A DNA stretch of 64,000 bases from an uncultured Mycobacterium sp. (GTDB taxonomy: Bacteria; Actinomycetota; Actinomycetes; Mycobacteriales; Mycobacteriaceae), in contig FLQS01000012.1 in NCBI GenBank assembly GCA_900078375.1, forward strand, positions 62,001 through 126,000, in the 5' to 3' direction. A model generated the notes under the pieces. The model ran no database searches, had not been told where the DNA came from, and saw only the letters and a list, made by a program, of their open reading frames with translations. This document shows positions 1 to 8,331 of the stretch, piece after piece (within the stretch, counting starts at the first letter, position 1; each line of letters starts with the position of its first letter). The translations under genes were made by a program, and so were the position numbers.

Positions 1-165
1 CACGGCCCGCATTTCTGCCTCGGCGCCCCGCTGGCGCGGATGGAGGCCGCGGTGGCGTTGTCTGCGGTGACAAAGCGCTTCCCGGATGCCCGCCTGGCCG
101 CCGAACCGACCTACAAGCCGCACGTCACGCTGCGGGGCATGGCCCGTCTCGACGTCGCGGTGTGA
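1..165 (+). CDS. cytochrome P450, C-terminal end (cut by window edge)
   Basis: Only the last 54 residues are present. The fragment opens inside the haem-binding signature (HGPHFCLGAPLARME), with the thiolate-ligand Cys at visible residue 6, and runs to a TGA. The tail is of normal P450 length after the Cys, so the 3' end looks intact. P450s are haem mono-oxygenases that need ferredoxin partners; the substrate cannot be judged from this piece. It converges on the amidohydrolase, whose stop lies 4 bp away, so no terminator fits between them. Confidence 0.93.
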   Translation, partial: HGPHFCLGAPLARMEAAVALSAVTKRFPDARLAAEPTYKPHVTLRGMARLDVAV

Positions 166-169
166 GCGC

Positions 170-1897
170 TCAGCACTGGTGCGGTGGCGCCGCGGTGATC
201 AGCGCCTGGTCGTAGCGCGGTGCAATTCCCTTGACCGATTCCATGAAGCCGCCGAGGTCGACGCGGCGGGCGGAAATCCAGGTGCCCAGCGTCTGGATGG
301 TGTCCTGGAGCCGGGCCGGGTCGACGGTGTAGGGGTCCGCGTTGAGCAGCACGAAGTCCGCGAGCTTGCCCGTCTCGATCGAGCCGATCTCGTGATCGCG
401 CTTCTGCTGCCACGCAGCGTTGATCGTGTGCGCCTGTAGCGCCTCGTCGAGAGTGAGGGACTGCTCCGGTGCATGGACCGTCCCGGACGCACTTCGCCGG
501 GTGACCGCGTTCTGGATGTTGAGCCAGGGCAGGGGTGGTGACAGGTAACCGTCGTTGTGGAAGGTGGGCCTGACCCCGCCGTCGTAGGCGTCCCGATACG
601 GCTGCCAGCGAGCTCCGTAGGACGGCTCGAAGATCACGCCGTCATACAGGTCGCCCCAGTAGAGCGCCTGGAACGGTGACATCGAGGCGGTCACCCCCAG
701 CTCGCCCGCTCGCGCGCACTGCTCCCTGCTGGGAGTGGCGAAATGCTCGACGCGCCAACGGTGGTCGGAGCCGGTGAGCCCAAGGTGGCGCAGCGCCTGT
801 TCATAACCGTCGAGTACGACGTCTATGCCTGCGTCGCCGTTGATGTGGGTCGCGATTTGAAAGTCTTTGTCGCCGAACTGGTCTACCAAAGTGAGGAACT
901 GGTCCAGAGAGTAGTTCAGCACGGACAAACCGGGAGCGGAGCCCACGGGGACATCCGCGATGCGGGCGCGGGCAGAGTCCAGATAGGGCACACTGATGGC
1001 GGCCGTTCCGATGGACGGACTACCGTCCATCCAGATTTTGTAGCCGACGCGGCGGATCATGCCGGACAGCTCACCGAAGTCCATGTCCGAGTGTGCCGCC
1101 GGGTCGTAGGTGGTCTGATACAGCGAGTACCGCACGGGGCAGCCGGGCAGCGCTGCCAATGCCTCCATCGGCGCGCGCAGCCTGCTCACGAATCCCAGAT
1201 CCCCGACAGCGGTGAAACCGTTGCGCGCCAACGTGGCATACCACGCGCCGAGATTGAACAAGGGCGACGGGACAACCCCGGGCAGGAACGCGCTGAGCGC
1301 CATCAACGTTGCCTGGGTTTCGAACCCGACTCCACCCGCCGTTCCATCAGGCCGACGGGTCCACCGCGCGTCCGGGGTATCGGCCGGGGGCAGGGCGTTC
1401 TTCCAACCGAACAGTTGTGTGGCGCGGGAGTTGAAATATAAAGCGTGGCCGGTGATGTCGAAGATGAGCACTGGATGGTCCGGGAAGTACCGGTCCAGGC
1501 TTGCCCGGTCCGGCATCGGGATCGACAGCAGCAGCCGGTCGAGGCCGTTGAATAACAGCGGTTGGCCGGCAGGCGTCTGTTTGCGCAGCCGGTCGAAGAG
1601 TGCCTCCAGTTCGGGCCAGGTCGGAAAGCCGACGAACGGGGCGATCCAGTGCGCTGGCTGCTGGCACAGTACGGCGGCGGGAACGGGGTGGTCGTGTGCT
1701 TGGATGAGCCCGGGCATCAACACGGCCGGGCCGAGGTCCTCGATCGAGGCGCCCGGTGCCGCACCTCGACATTGAGCGAGTGAACCCACCGCGGTGATGG
1801 TCCCGGAGTCGATGTCGATCGCGACAGCTTCGGCCCGGGGCTGCGCGGGGTCCATCGTGATGATCGAGGCGGCCTTGAGAATCGATCGGCTACCCAC
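170..1897 (-). CDS. amidohydrolase family protein (YtcJ-like)
   Basis: A metal-dependent hydrolase of about 575 residues. The N-terminal beta sandwich leads into PGLIQAHDHP, whose HxH pair is the usual metal site of this superfamily, and the C-terminal part carries the typical GSIETGKLADFVLLNADP signature that closes YtcJ-type enzymes. The reading frame is open to 1948, but I prefer the GTG at 1897 because a GGGGAGGA ribosome site sits at the right distance from it and the protein then starts at the family's usual first strand. No signal peptide, so cytoplasmic. Substrate unknown; relatives act on N-acyl or formamide compounds. It is separated from the oxalate operon by under 100 bp on the same strand and could be read through from it. 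Confidence 0.85.
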   Translation of the reverse strand: MGSRSILKAASIITMDPAQPRAEAVAIDIDSGTITAVGSLAQCRGAAPGASIEDLGPAVLMPGLIQAHDHPVPAAVLCQQPAHWIAPFVGFPTWPELEALFDRLRKQTPAGQPLLFNGLDRLLLSIPMPDRASLDRYFPDHPVLIFDITGHALYFNSRATQLFGWKNALPPADTPDARWTRRPDGTAGGVGFETQATLMALSAFLPGVVPSPLFNLGAWYATLARNGFTAVGDLGFVSRLRAPMEALAALPGCPVRYSLYQTTYDPAAHSDMDFGELSGMIRRVGYKIWMDGSPSIGTAAISVPYLDSARARIADVPVGSAPGLSVLNYSLDQFLTLVDQFGDKDFQIATHINGDAGIDVVLDGYEQALRHLGLTGSDHRWRVEHFATPSREQCARAGELGVTASMSPFQALYWGDLYDGVIFEPSYGARWQPYRDAYDGGVRPTFHNDGYLSPPLPWLNIQNAVTRRSASGTVHAPEQSLTLDEALQAHTINAAWQQKRDHEIGSIETGKLADFVLLNADPYTVDPARLQDTIQTLGTWISARRVDLGGFMESVKGIAPRYDQALITAAPPHQC

Positions 1898-1991
1898 GTC
1901 CACTCCTCCCCTGTGCACCGGACCAGCCGGTGCACTGCTGACCGTCATTGATCATGCCGCAATTTGGTTGTGAGGGCGGGTGAATGCAGGG

Positions 1992-3449
1992 CTAGCCGAA
2001 CAACTCGGCCAGCCGGTTGCGGTCAACGGACCCCTTGGCAGTCACCGGCAGCTCATCCACCGGCGAAATCCGTTCCGGCACTTCGAAACGCGCCAGCCGC
2101 AAAGCGCAGAACGTCTGCAATGCTTCGTCGTTGAACGGTGCGCCGGCCCGCAAGACCACCACCGCGGCGACCTGCTCGCCGTATTTGGCGTCCGGCACCG
2201 GGAACACCGCCGCCTGCACGATATCGGGATGGGCTAGCAGCACGTCCTCCACCCGCTCGGGCGAGATCTTCTCCCCACCGCGATTGATGATGTTCTTGAT
2301 CCGGCCCTGAAGTGTCAGCACACCAACGGCATTCACCGATCCGAGATCACCGGTGCGCAGCCAACCGTCGGCGAATGTCGCGGCGGTGGCGGCCGCGTCG
2401 TTGAGATAGCCGCGGGCCACGGCAGGCCCGCGCAACCAGACCTCGCCGGTATCGGCGATTCGCAGCTCGGCGCCCACGGGTGCCCCGACGGTCTGCAGGC
2501 GGGTCTCGGTGTCGGCGGTCGCGGCCACCGCGCAGGCTTGGTGCGTTGCCTCCGTCATCCCGTAGGCGGGCAGCACCGGTGCGCCGAACGCCTCTTCCAG
2601 GCGCCCGGCCACTGCGGGCGGCAGCGGGGCGCTGCAACTGCGCAGAAATCGTAGCCGCGCGGCCGACGGGGCCCCGGCTGGCGCGACATCCAGCAGGACC
2701 TGATAGATCGTCGGCACCGCGGTAACCCAAGTGGCGCGCGTGGCGGCCAGCTCGTCGAAAAAGGTATGGGCCGAAAAGCGCGCTTTCTCAGGCAGTCCCA
2801 GTGTTCCGCCGCTGGACAATGTCGCCAGCAATCCGGCCACCAGTCCGTGCCCGTGGAACATCGGCATCACCGCGACGGTGGCGTCCTGCGCACGCAGGCC
2901 GTAGGCGGTGACGACGTTGTTCATCGCCGCCGCCAGCGCGGCATGGGTCCACGGCACCATCTTCGGCTTGCCGGTCGTGCCCGAGGTGAACATCACCATG
3001 GCGTCGTCGGGCGTGAGGCCGATCGCGGACGGATCGCCACCCGCGGCCGGGGCGCCGCCGATCGTGCACTGCGAGCCATCGATGCCGACGGCGATTTCGG
3101 GCGCGCCGGCCAGCTCGGCGGCGGGGGTGTCGGTGAGCACCGCCCGGGCGCCCAGCCGCTGCATGCGGTCCTGCTGCTCGGCGGGCGGCAGTGCCGGGTC
3201 CAGCGGGGCGACCACAAGGCCGGCTCGCGCGGCGCCGAGCAGTCCAACGATGTAGGCGACGGTGTTGGCCGCCCGCAACCCGACCACGTCACCGGCCGCC
3301 AACCCGGTGCCCACCAGTGCGGTCGCCGCCTGCTCGATCAGCTCGGCCAAGGCCGGGTAGCTGATGGAACGGTTTTCGGCGGTGACGACGAGCGCAACCG
3401 CATCCGGGGTTGTCGCGGCGGTGTGCGCCACCAGGTCGCCCAGCAACAT
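1992..3449 (-). CDS. fadD7: acyl-CoA synthetase, AAE3/FadD7 type, probable oxalate-CoA ligase
   Basis: An ANL-superfamily adenylating enzyme of 485 residues. The P-loop FTSGTTGKPK is at 154-163, followed by PMFHGHGL, an AYGMTEATH adenine-binding motif, and RTGDLG and NRGGEKISPERVE near the hinge. Across its length it resembles plant AAE3 and yeast Pcs60, which make oxalyl-CoA from oxalate, ATP and CoA. It is the third gene of an operon after oxalyl-CoA decarboxylase and the frc remnant, which supports oxalate as substrate; M. tuberculosis also has fadD7 beside oxcA. One oddity: the C-terminal catalytic-lysine motif reads TAKGSVDR where most family members have T-A-S-G-K-x-x-R, so the Lys is displaced by two residues. 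Confidence 0.83.
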   Translation of the reverse strand: MLLGDLVAHTAATTPDAVALVVTAENRSISYPALAELIEQAATALVGTGLAAGDVVGLRAANTVAYIVGLLGAARAGLVVAPLDPALPPAEQQDRMQRLGARAVLTDTPAAELAGAPEIAVGIDGSQCTIGGAPAAGGDPSAIGLTPDDAMVMFTSGTTGKPKMVPWTHAALAAAMNNVVTAYGLRAQDATVAVMPMFHGHGLVAGLLATLSSGGTLGLPEKARFSAHTFFDELAATRATWVTAVPTIYQVLLDVAPAGAPSAARLRFLRSCSAPLPPAVAGRLEEAFGAPVLPAYGMTEATHQACAVAATADTETRLQTVGAPVGAELRIADTGEVWLRGPAVARGYLNDAAATAATFADGWLRTGDLGSVNAVGVLTLQGRIKNIINRGGEKISPERVEDVLLAHPDIVQAAVFPVPDAKYGEQVAAVVVLRAGAPFNDEALQTFCALRLARFEVPERISPVDELPVTAKGSVDRNRLAELFG

Positions 3450-3462
3450 GATCGGCCTCCGG

Positions 3463-4253
3463 TCAGATGACGTGTGCGGTCTTCAGGCCCTCGATCTGGC
3501 CTGCGGTGTAGCCGAGGTCGGTGAGCACATCGATTGTGTGCTCACCCAGTAGGGGCGCGCCGGTGATTGTCGGGGTGAAGTCGGAGAACTTCACCGGGCT
3601 GCCGACGGTCAGATACTTGCCGCGTTCCTCCTGCTCGACCTCGACGACGGTACCGCTGGCGCGCAGCGCAGGGTCGTAGGCGATCTCCTTCATGCTCAAC
3701 ACCGGCGCGCACGGCGGTGCATGCCGGTATTGCTGTCACCGAGCGCCGCGGAGCTCACGGTCGGCGGGCCGTCCCAGAACCCGGTGGTCGACAACGCACC
3801 GCCCGCGGCCTGTGCCACGTTCTCGTAGACCTTGAGGTCCTTCCACGGTGACTGATCGTTGAAGCCCTTCACCGAGCCGAAGATCAGCCGGGGGTTCAGT
3901 TCGTGGATGTGTTCCCAGGACAAGCCCATTCGGTCGAAAGCACCCGGAGCAAAGTTCTCCACCAAGACGTCGGCCTCGCTGATCAGCTTCTCCATCACCG
4001 CCAGCCCGTCGGGGGTCTTGGTGTTGATCGCCAGCGAGCGCTTGTTGCTGTTGAGCATGGTGAAGTACAGGGCGTCGTGATTGGCGATGTCGCGCAGCTG
4101 GTAACGGGTGACGTCACCGCCGTCGAGGCGTTCGACCTTCAGGACGTCGGCGCCGAACCACGCCATCATCTGAGTGCAGGCCGGGCCGGCCTGAACACCG
4201 CTGAAGTCGATGACCTTGATGCCGGAAAGGGGTTGGGGGGCTTCTGCGTTCAT
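3463..4253 (-). pseudogene. frc: formyl-CoA:oxalate CoA-transferase with internal deletion and frameshift
   Basis: The first 179 residues match class III CoA-transferase Frc closely, from [15 protein letters not shown] to LGDSNTGMH, and include the catalytic Asp (D173 here) in GDSNTG. The sequence then jumps, near 3712-3719, to the Frc C-terminus ([11 protein letters not shown] through [16 protein letters not shown]) in a different frame. About 155 residues of a protein of roughly 420 are missing. The upstream frame stops six codons past the junction (RRARRC then TGA). Frc swaps CoA between formyl-CoA and oxalate to feed oxalyl-CoA decarboxylase. As read, no full enzyme can be made. Both ends are well conserved, so the loss is recent or is an assembly error. 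Confidence 0.92.
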
Positions 4254-4269
4254 CGGGCTTCCTGTTTGC

Positions 4270-5982
4270 TCAGGCCTGGGTGGGCTGCAGTGCGCTACGG
4301 GGGTTGAGGTTGGTCAGGTGGCCGCTCTCGGTGCCGGCTGACGGATCCAGTTCGCAGTCGATGAGTGCGGGCCGGCGCGAGGCGACCGCGGCGGCCAGGG
4401 CGCCGGCCAGTGCGTCGGGAGTGTCGACGTGATACCCGGCCCCACCGAACGCTTCGATGAGCCGCTCGTGATGGGCGCGCGGTGCCAGTACCGTGGGCTC
4501 CGGGTCGGTGCCGTTGGGGTCGACACCGTCGCCACGGTAGACCCCGCCGTTGTTGAGGATGACGACGGTGATGGGAAGGGCGTAGCGGCAGATGGTTTCG
4601 ATCTCCATCCCGCTGAACCCGAAGGCGCTGTCTCCTTCGATCGCGATGACGGGCTGGCCGGTCTCGACGGCCGCCGCGATCGCGTAACCCATCCCGATGC
4701 CCATCACGCCCCAGGTGCCGCAGTCCAGCCGGTGGCGCGGCACCCGCATGTCGACGACGTTGCGGGTGATGTCCAGCGCGTTGGCGCCTTCGTTGACCAG
4801 ATACACCTCGGGGTGGTCGCGGACGAAGTCCCGGATCGGGCGCAACGCGTTGTAGAAGCGCATCGGCCGGGGGTCTTCGGCCAGCTGGCCGGCCATGGCG
4901 GCGGCGTTGTGCTCGCGCTTGACGGCCAGCTCCGCCGGCCACGCTGGCGGGCACGTGACCGGATGGCGCTGCAAGCCGGCGTCGAGCGCGGTGATGACCG
5001 ATGTGATGTCGCCCGCCAGCGGAACGGCGGTCGGTTGATTGCTGTCGAATTCGGTCGGGTCGATGTCGATCTGGATGAATTTGGTGTCGGCGGACCAATG
5101 CGGGGCCTCGCCGTGTTGCAGCAGCCAGTTCAGCCGGGCGCCGACGAGCAGCACGACGTCAGCGTTCGACATCGCCAGTGACCGAGCGGCAGCGGCGGAC
5201 AGCTGGTGGTCGTCGGGGATCAGTCCCTTGGCCATCGACATCGGCAGGAACGGAATACCCGTGGTTTCGACGAACGAGCGGATCTGCTGGTCGGCCTGCG
5301 CGTAGGCGGCGCCCTTACCCAGCACGATCAGCGGGCGCTGCGCGCCGGCCAGCAACTCCAACGCCCGCGCAATCGCTTCATGCGACGGGGATTGGTCGGG
5401 GGCGGGGTCGGTGACCTTCCACAGAGTCGCCGCACCGGCCGACGCGTCGATGGTCTGGGCCAGCACGTCACCGGGGATGTCGAGGTACACCCCGCCCGGT
5501 CGGCCGGACACCGCGGTGCGGATGGCCCGGGCGATACCGCGCCCGATGTCCTCCACGCGGTCGACGCGATAGCTGGCCTTGGCAAGGGGTTTGGCGATAG
5601 CCATCTGGTCGAGCTCTTCATAGTCGCCGCGCTGCAGGTCGACAATGGCCCGGGTGCTCGAACCGGCGATGTGGACCATGGGGAAGCAGTTCACCGTCGC
5701 GTTGGCCAGTGCCACCATGCCGTTGAGGAACCCGGGTCCCGAAACCGTGAGGCACACACCGGGTTTGCCGGTCAGAAAGCCGGCAGCAGCGGCGGCGTGA
5801 CCGGCATCGGACTCGTGCCGGAATCCGATGTAGCGGATGCCTGAGGCCTGGGCGAGCCGGGCGAGGTCGGTGATCGGGATACCGACCACCCCGTAGATGG
5901 TGGCGACATCGTTGAGTGTGAGCGCGTCGACCACGAGGTGGAACCCGTCGGTCAGCGGACCGTTGATGTCAGGCGAAGTCAT
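4270..5982 (-). CDS. oxcA: oxalyl-CoA decarboxylase (ThDP enzyme)
   Basis: A 570-residue thiamine-diphosphate enzyme that converts oxalyl-CoA to formyl-CoA and CO2. The N-terminal PYR domain carries [16 protein letters not shown] with the ThDP-activating Glu; the central domain has the nucleotide-type fold; the PP domain carries [16 protein letters not shown] followed by NNGGVYRG, the Mg-ThDP motif. Length and motifs are those of Oxc rather than of acetolactate synthase, and the neighbour is frc, its usual partner. First gene of a minus-strand operon (16 bp to frc, then 13 bp to the ligase). No signal peptide. Looks intact, in contrast to its partner. Confidence 0.92.
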   Translation of the reverse strand: MTSPDINGPLTDGFHLVVDALTLNDVATIYGVVGIPITDLARLAQASGIRYIGFRHESDAGHAAAAAGFLTGKPGVCLTVSGPGFLNGMVALANATVNCFPMVHIAGSSTRAIVDLQRGDYEELDQMAIAKPLAKASYRVDRVEDIGRGIARAIRTAVSGRPGGVYLDIPGDVLAQTIDASAGAATLWKVTDPAPDQSPSHEAIARALELLAGAQRPLIVLGKGAAYAQADQQIRSFVETTGIPFLPMSMAKGLIPDDHQLSAAAARSLAMSNADVVLLVGARLNWLLQHGEAPHWSADTKFIQIDIDPTEFDSNQPTAVPLAGDITSVITALDAGLQRHPVTCPPAWPAELAVKREHNAAAMAGQLAEDPRPMRFYNALRPIRDFVRDHPEVYLVNEGANALDITRNVVDMRVPRHRLDCGTWGVMGIGMGYAIAAAVETGQPVIAIEGDSAFGFSGMEIETICRYALPITVVILNNGGVYRGDGVDPNGTDPEPTVLAPRAHHERLIEAFGGAGYHVDTPDALAGALAAAVASRRPALIDCELDPSAGTESGHLTNLNPRSALQPTQA

Positions 5983-6046
5983 GGTTGAAGTGTGCTCGAC
6001 CCGGACAGCGCGGGCTAGAGCGCTAGCTGCAGATCTGGCGGTAGGG

Positions 6047-7084
6047 CTAACCCCCAGTGGGCAATGGGATCGTCACGCTGATCGTCGTCCCGGCGCCGTC
6101 CTTGCTGGCGATGCCCAGGCGACCCGACTGCGCCTCGACCCGGTCCTTGAGCCCGATCAATCCCGACCCGCCGACGGGACCGGCGCCACCGATGCCGTCG
6201 TCGGCGATGCGTAGTGTCAGCTCGGTGTCGGTCACCCGAGCCCACACCGTGATCTCGTCGGCCTTGGCGTGTTTGGCGGCGTTCGTGAGCGCTTCGGCGA
6301 CCACGTAGTAGGCGGCGACCTCTGCCGATTCGGGCAGCCGGCGGTCGACATCGAGGTCAAGGCTGACCGGGACCGCGGACCGCCGGGCCAGGGTCTTGAT
6401 CGCCGGCCCCAGACCGCCCCTGGACAGGATCGCCGGGTGAATGCCCCGGGAAAGCTCCTGCAGGTCGGTGTGCAGATGGCCCAGTCCGTCGATGATCTCG
6501 GCGAGCTGCTTGCGGATCTCGGTCGACTCCTCGGGCACCGACGCCTCCAGCGCACGCATCTCCAACCCCAGCGACACGATCCGCTGCTGGGCGCCGTCGT
6601 GCAGGTCGCGCTCGAATCCCCGGCGGGCCTGATCGGCGGCGGTGACGATGCGCGCCCGCGACGCCCGCAGCTCAAGGCTGATCCGGATGGCTTCGGCCGC
6701 ACGGAGCCGGGCTTGGCCGACGAGGACGTTGGTTAGCAGCGCCAAGGTCAGGAACACCACCACCGCGGGGACCAGGCTGCCGCTGCCCTGGTTGACGTGA
6801 AACCACACGTAGGCCATGGTGCTGGCCAGCGAGGTGGCCACCGCCAGACCGAAGCCCCAGCCGGCCGAGACCACCAGGACGCCCAGCAGGAAAATCGCCC
6901 CGAAGGCGTTGTCGGGGGCCACGCGCTTGAGAACGTGGACGATCACCGTCTCGGCGGCGATGAACGAGAGCGCGGTGAGAACACCCCACGGCAGCGGCGG
7001 TGGGGTCGGTCGGATCAGCAGCGCCAGCAGGCGGTCGGGCAGGGGCGGGCCGGGGCGGGAATCTGCAGCTGGGGACGGTGTCAT
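6047..7084 (-). CDS. sensor histidine kinase, NarL/DesK type with DUF4118-like membrane domain
   Basis: About 345 residues. Three to four hydrophobic helices near the N-terminus (from WGVLTALSFIAAETVIVH onward, including the DUF4118-like NAFGAIFLLGVLVVSAGW) anchor it in the membrane with almost no outside loop. The HisKA_3 phospho-acceptor box is FERDLHDGAQQR, followed by an HATPase with EALTNAAKHAKA and IADDGIGG. I start at the ATG at 7084 rather than the upstream ATG at 7162, because the added residues look unlike a signal or domain. The natural partner is the LuxR-type regulator at 7583-8236. The signal is not evident; a kinase with so little extracytoplasmic sequence would sense the membrane or cytoplasm. 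Confidence 0.88.
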   Translation of the reverse strand: MTPSPAADSRPGPPLPDRLLALLIRPTPPPLPWGVLTALSFIAAETVIVHVLKRVAPDNAFGAIFLLGVLVVSAGWGFGLAVATSLASTMAYVWFHVNQGSGSLVPAVVVFLTLALLTNVLVGQARLRAAEAIRISLELRASRARIVTAADQARRGFERDLHDGAQQRIVSLGLEMRALEASVPEESTEIRKQLAEIIDGLGHLHTDLQELSRGIHPAILSRGGLGPAIKTLARRSAVPVSLDLDVDRRLPESAEVAAYYVVAEALTNAAKHAKADEITVWARVTDTELTLRIADDGIGGAGPVGGSGLIGLKDRVEAQSGRLGIASKDGAGTTISVTIPLPTGG

Positions 7085-7214
7085 GGTGTGGAATCGATGG
7101 TAAGGGCCACTCGCGGCTCCGGTACCTGTAAGGCGCAGGTTTACCGCTAGCAGCAATGCCATGTCCCGACCGGTTCTGCCATCCTCGAGACATGTTCGGC
7201 TTCGGAGGTTCGTG

Positions 7215-7571
7215 ATGCGCTGCTTGATCGTCGATGACAGCGCTCAGTTCCGCACGACGGCCAGCACGATTCTGCAGCGCGACGGGATCGCCGTGGTCGG
7301 CACGGCGACGAACATCGCGGACGCGCTGCGCAGCTATCAGGAACTGCGGCCCGACGTGACCCTCGTCGACGTCGACCTGGGTGCCGAAAGCGGATTCGAT
7401 GTCGTCCAAGCACTGCACGATGTCGGCGCGCCGGCGTCCGGGATGATCCTGATTTCCACGCATGCCGAATCCGACTTCACCGATCTGATCGCCGTCAGCC
7501 CGGTATCGGGGTTCCTGACGAAGTTCGCATTCTCGACGCAGGCGGTGCGGGAACTCGTCGGTGACGTGTAA
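7215..7571 (+). CDS. single-domain response regulator (receiver only)
   Basis: A 118-residue CheY-like receiver with the acidic pair D7/D8 in CLIVDDS, phospho-acceptor D52 in TLVDVDLGAESG, a Thr in LISTHAE and the conserved Lys in FLTKFAFS. There is no output domain before the stop. The ATG at 7215 has a GGAGG site at 7204-7208, which decides the start. It lies on the opposite strand between the kinase and the DNA-binding regulator and converges on the latter. It could act as a phosphate sink or as a connector for the neighbouring kinase; that is inference from position. Confidence 0.85.
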   Translation: MRCLIVDDSAQFRTTASTILQRDGIAVVGTATNIADALRSYQELRPDVTLVDVDLGAESGFDVVQALHDVGAPASGMILISTHAESDFTDLIAVSPVSGFLTKFAFSTQAVRELVGDV

Positions 7572-7582
7572 TCGACTGCAGT

Positions 7583-8236
7583 TCAGAGTGATTCGAGATA
7601 GACGATCACTGCGCGCACCCGGCGGTGATCGTCAGTGGTCTCCGCGAGATCCAGTTTGGTCAAGATGCTGCGGACGTGTTTTTCCACGGTGCCTTCGGTG
7701 ACGAAGATCCGCCGGCCGATGCCGCCGTTGGACAGCCCTTCGGCCATCAGCGCCAGCACTTCTCGCTCCCGGCCGCTCAGCGCCTCCAGCGGGTCGTTGC
7801 GCCGGCGGGCCGAGACCAGTTCGGTCACCAGCGCCGGGTCGATCACCGATGCACCGTTGACGACGCGACCGACCGTGTCGAGGAAATCGTTGACGTCGGT
7901 GACCCTGCTCTTCAGCAGGTAGCCAATGGCGTGGCCGCCGGACAACAACTCCAGCGCGTGGTCGACGTCGACGTGAGCCGACAACACCAGGATCGCGGTG
8001 TTCGGTGCTTCCTCACGAATGAGCCGGGCGGCGTCGAGGCCTTCGGTGCTGTGCGTGGGCGGCATCCGGATGTCGGTGACCACCAGGTCAGGGTGCTCCC
8101 GGCGGACCACGTCGAGGAGCTCAGTGCCGTCACCGGCCTGTCCGACGACGTCCAGGCCCGAGCGGCTGAGCAAGCTGGCCAACCCCTCCCGCAGCAGCAC
8201 ATCGTCATCGGCCACGACCACGCGTGTGCCTGCCAT
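7583..8236 (-). CDS. NarL/FixJ-family response regulator
   Basis: 217 residues. Receiver domain with acidic residues in VVVADDD, phospho-acceptor D55 in LVVTDIRMPP and Lys in YLLKSRV; then a LuxR-type helix-turn-helix from LSGREREVLALMAEGLSN to EGTVEKHVRSILTKL. It should bind DNA on phosphorylation by the HisKA_3 kinase at 6047-7084. Start chosen at the ATG at 8236, where the receiver's first strand begins. The last residues (DDHRRVRAVIVYLESL) are typical of mycobacterial members of this subgroup. Targets are unknown. Confidence 0.92.
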   Translation of the reverse strand: MAGTRVVVADDDVLLREGLASLLSRSGLDVVGQAGDGTELLDVVRREHPDLVVTDIRMPPTHSTEGLDAARLIREEAPNTAILVLSAHVDVDHALELLSGGHAIGYLLKSRVTDVNDFLDTVGRVVNGASVIDPALVTELVSARRRNDPLEALSGREREVLALMAEGLSNGGIGRRIFVTEGTVEKHVRSILTKLDLAETTDDHRRVRAVIVYLESL

Positions 8237-8331
8237 TCGCCCTCCTGACCCGAACCGAGCCACCAGTGTCTCATTGACCGCGGACCGCGGGCGCTGAAGG
8301 AGTTATGACCCGCAAGGCAATTGACGGTCGG

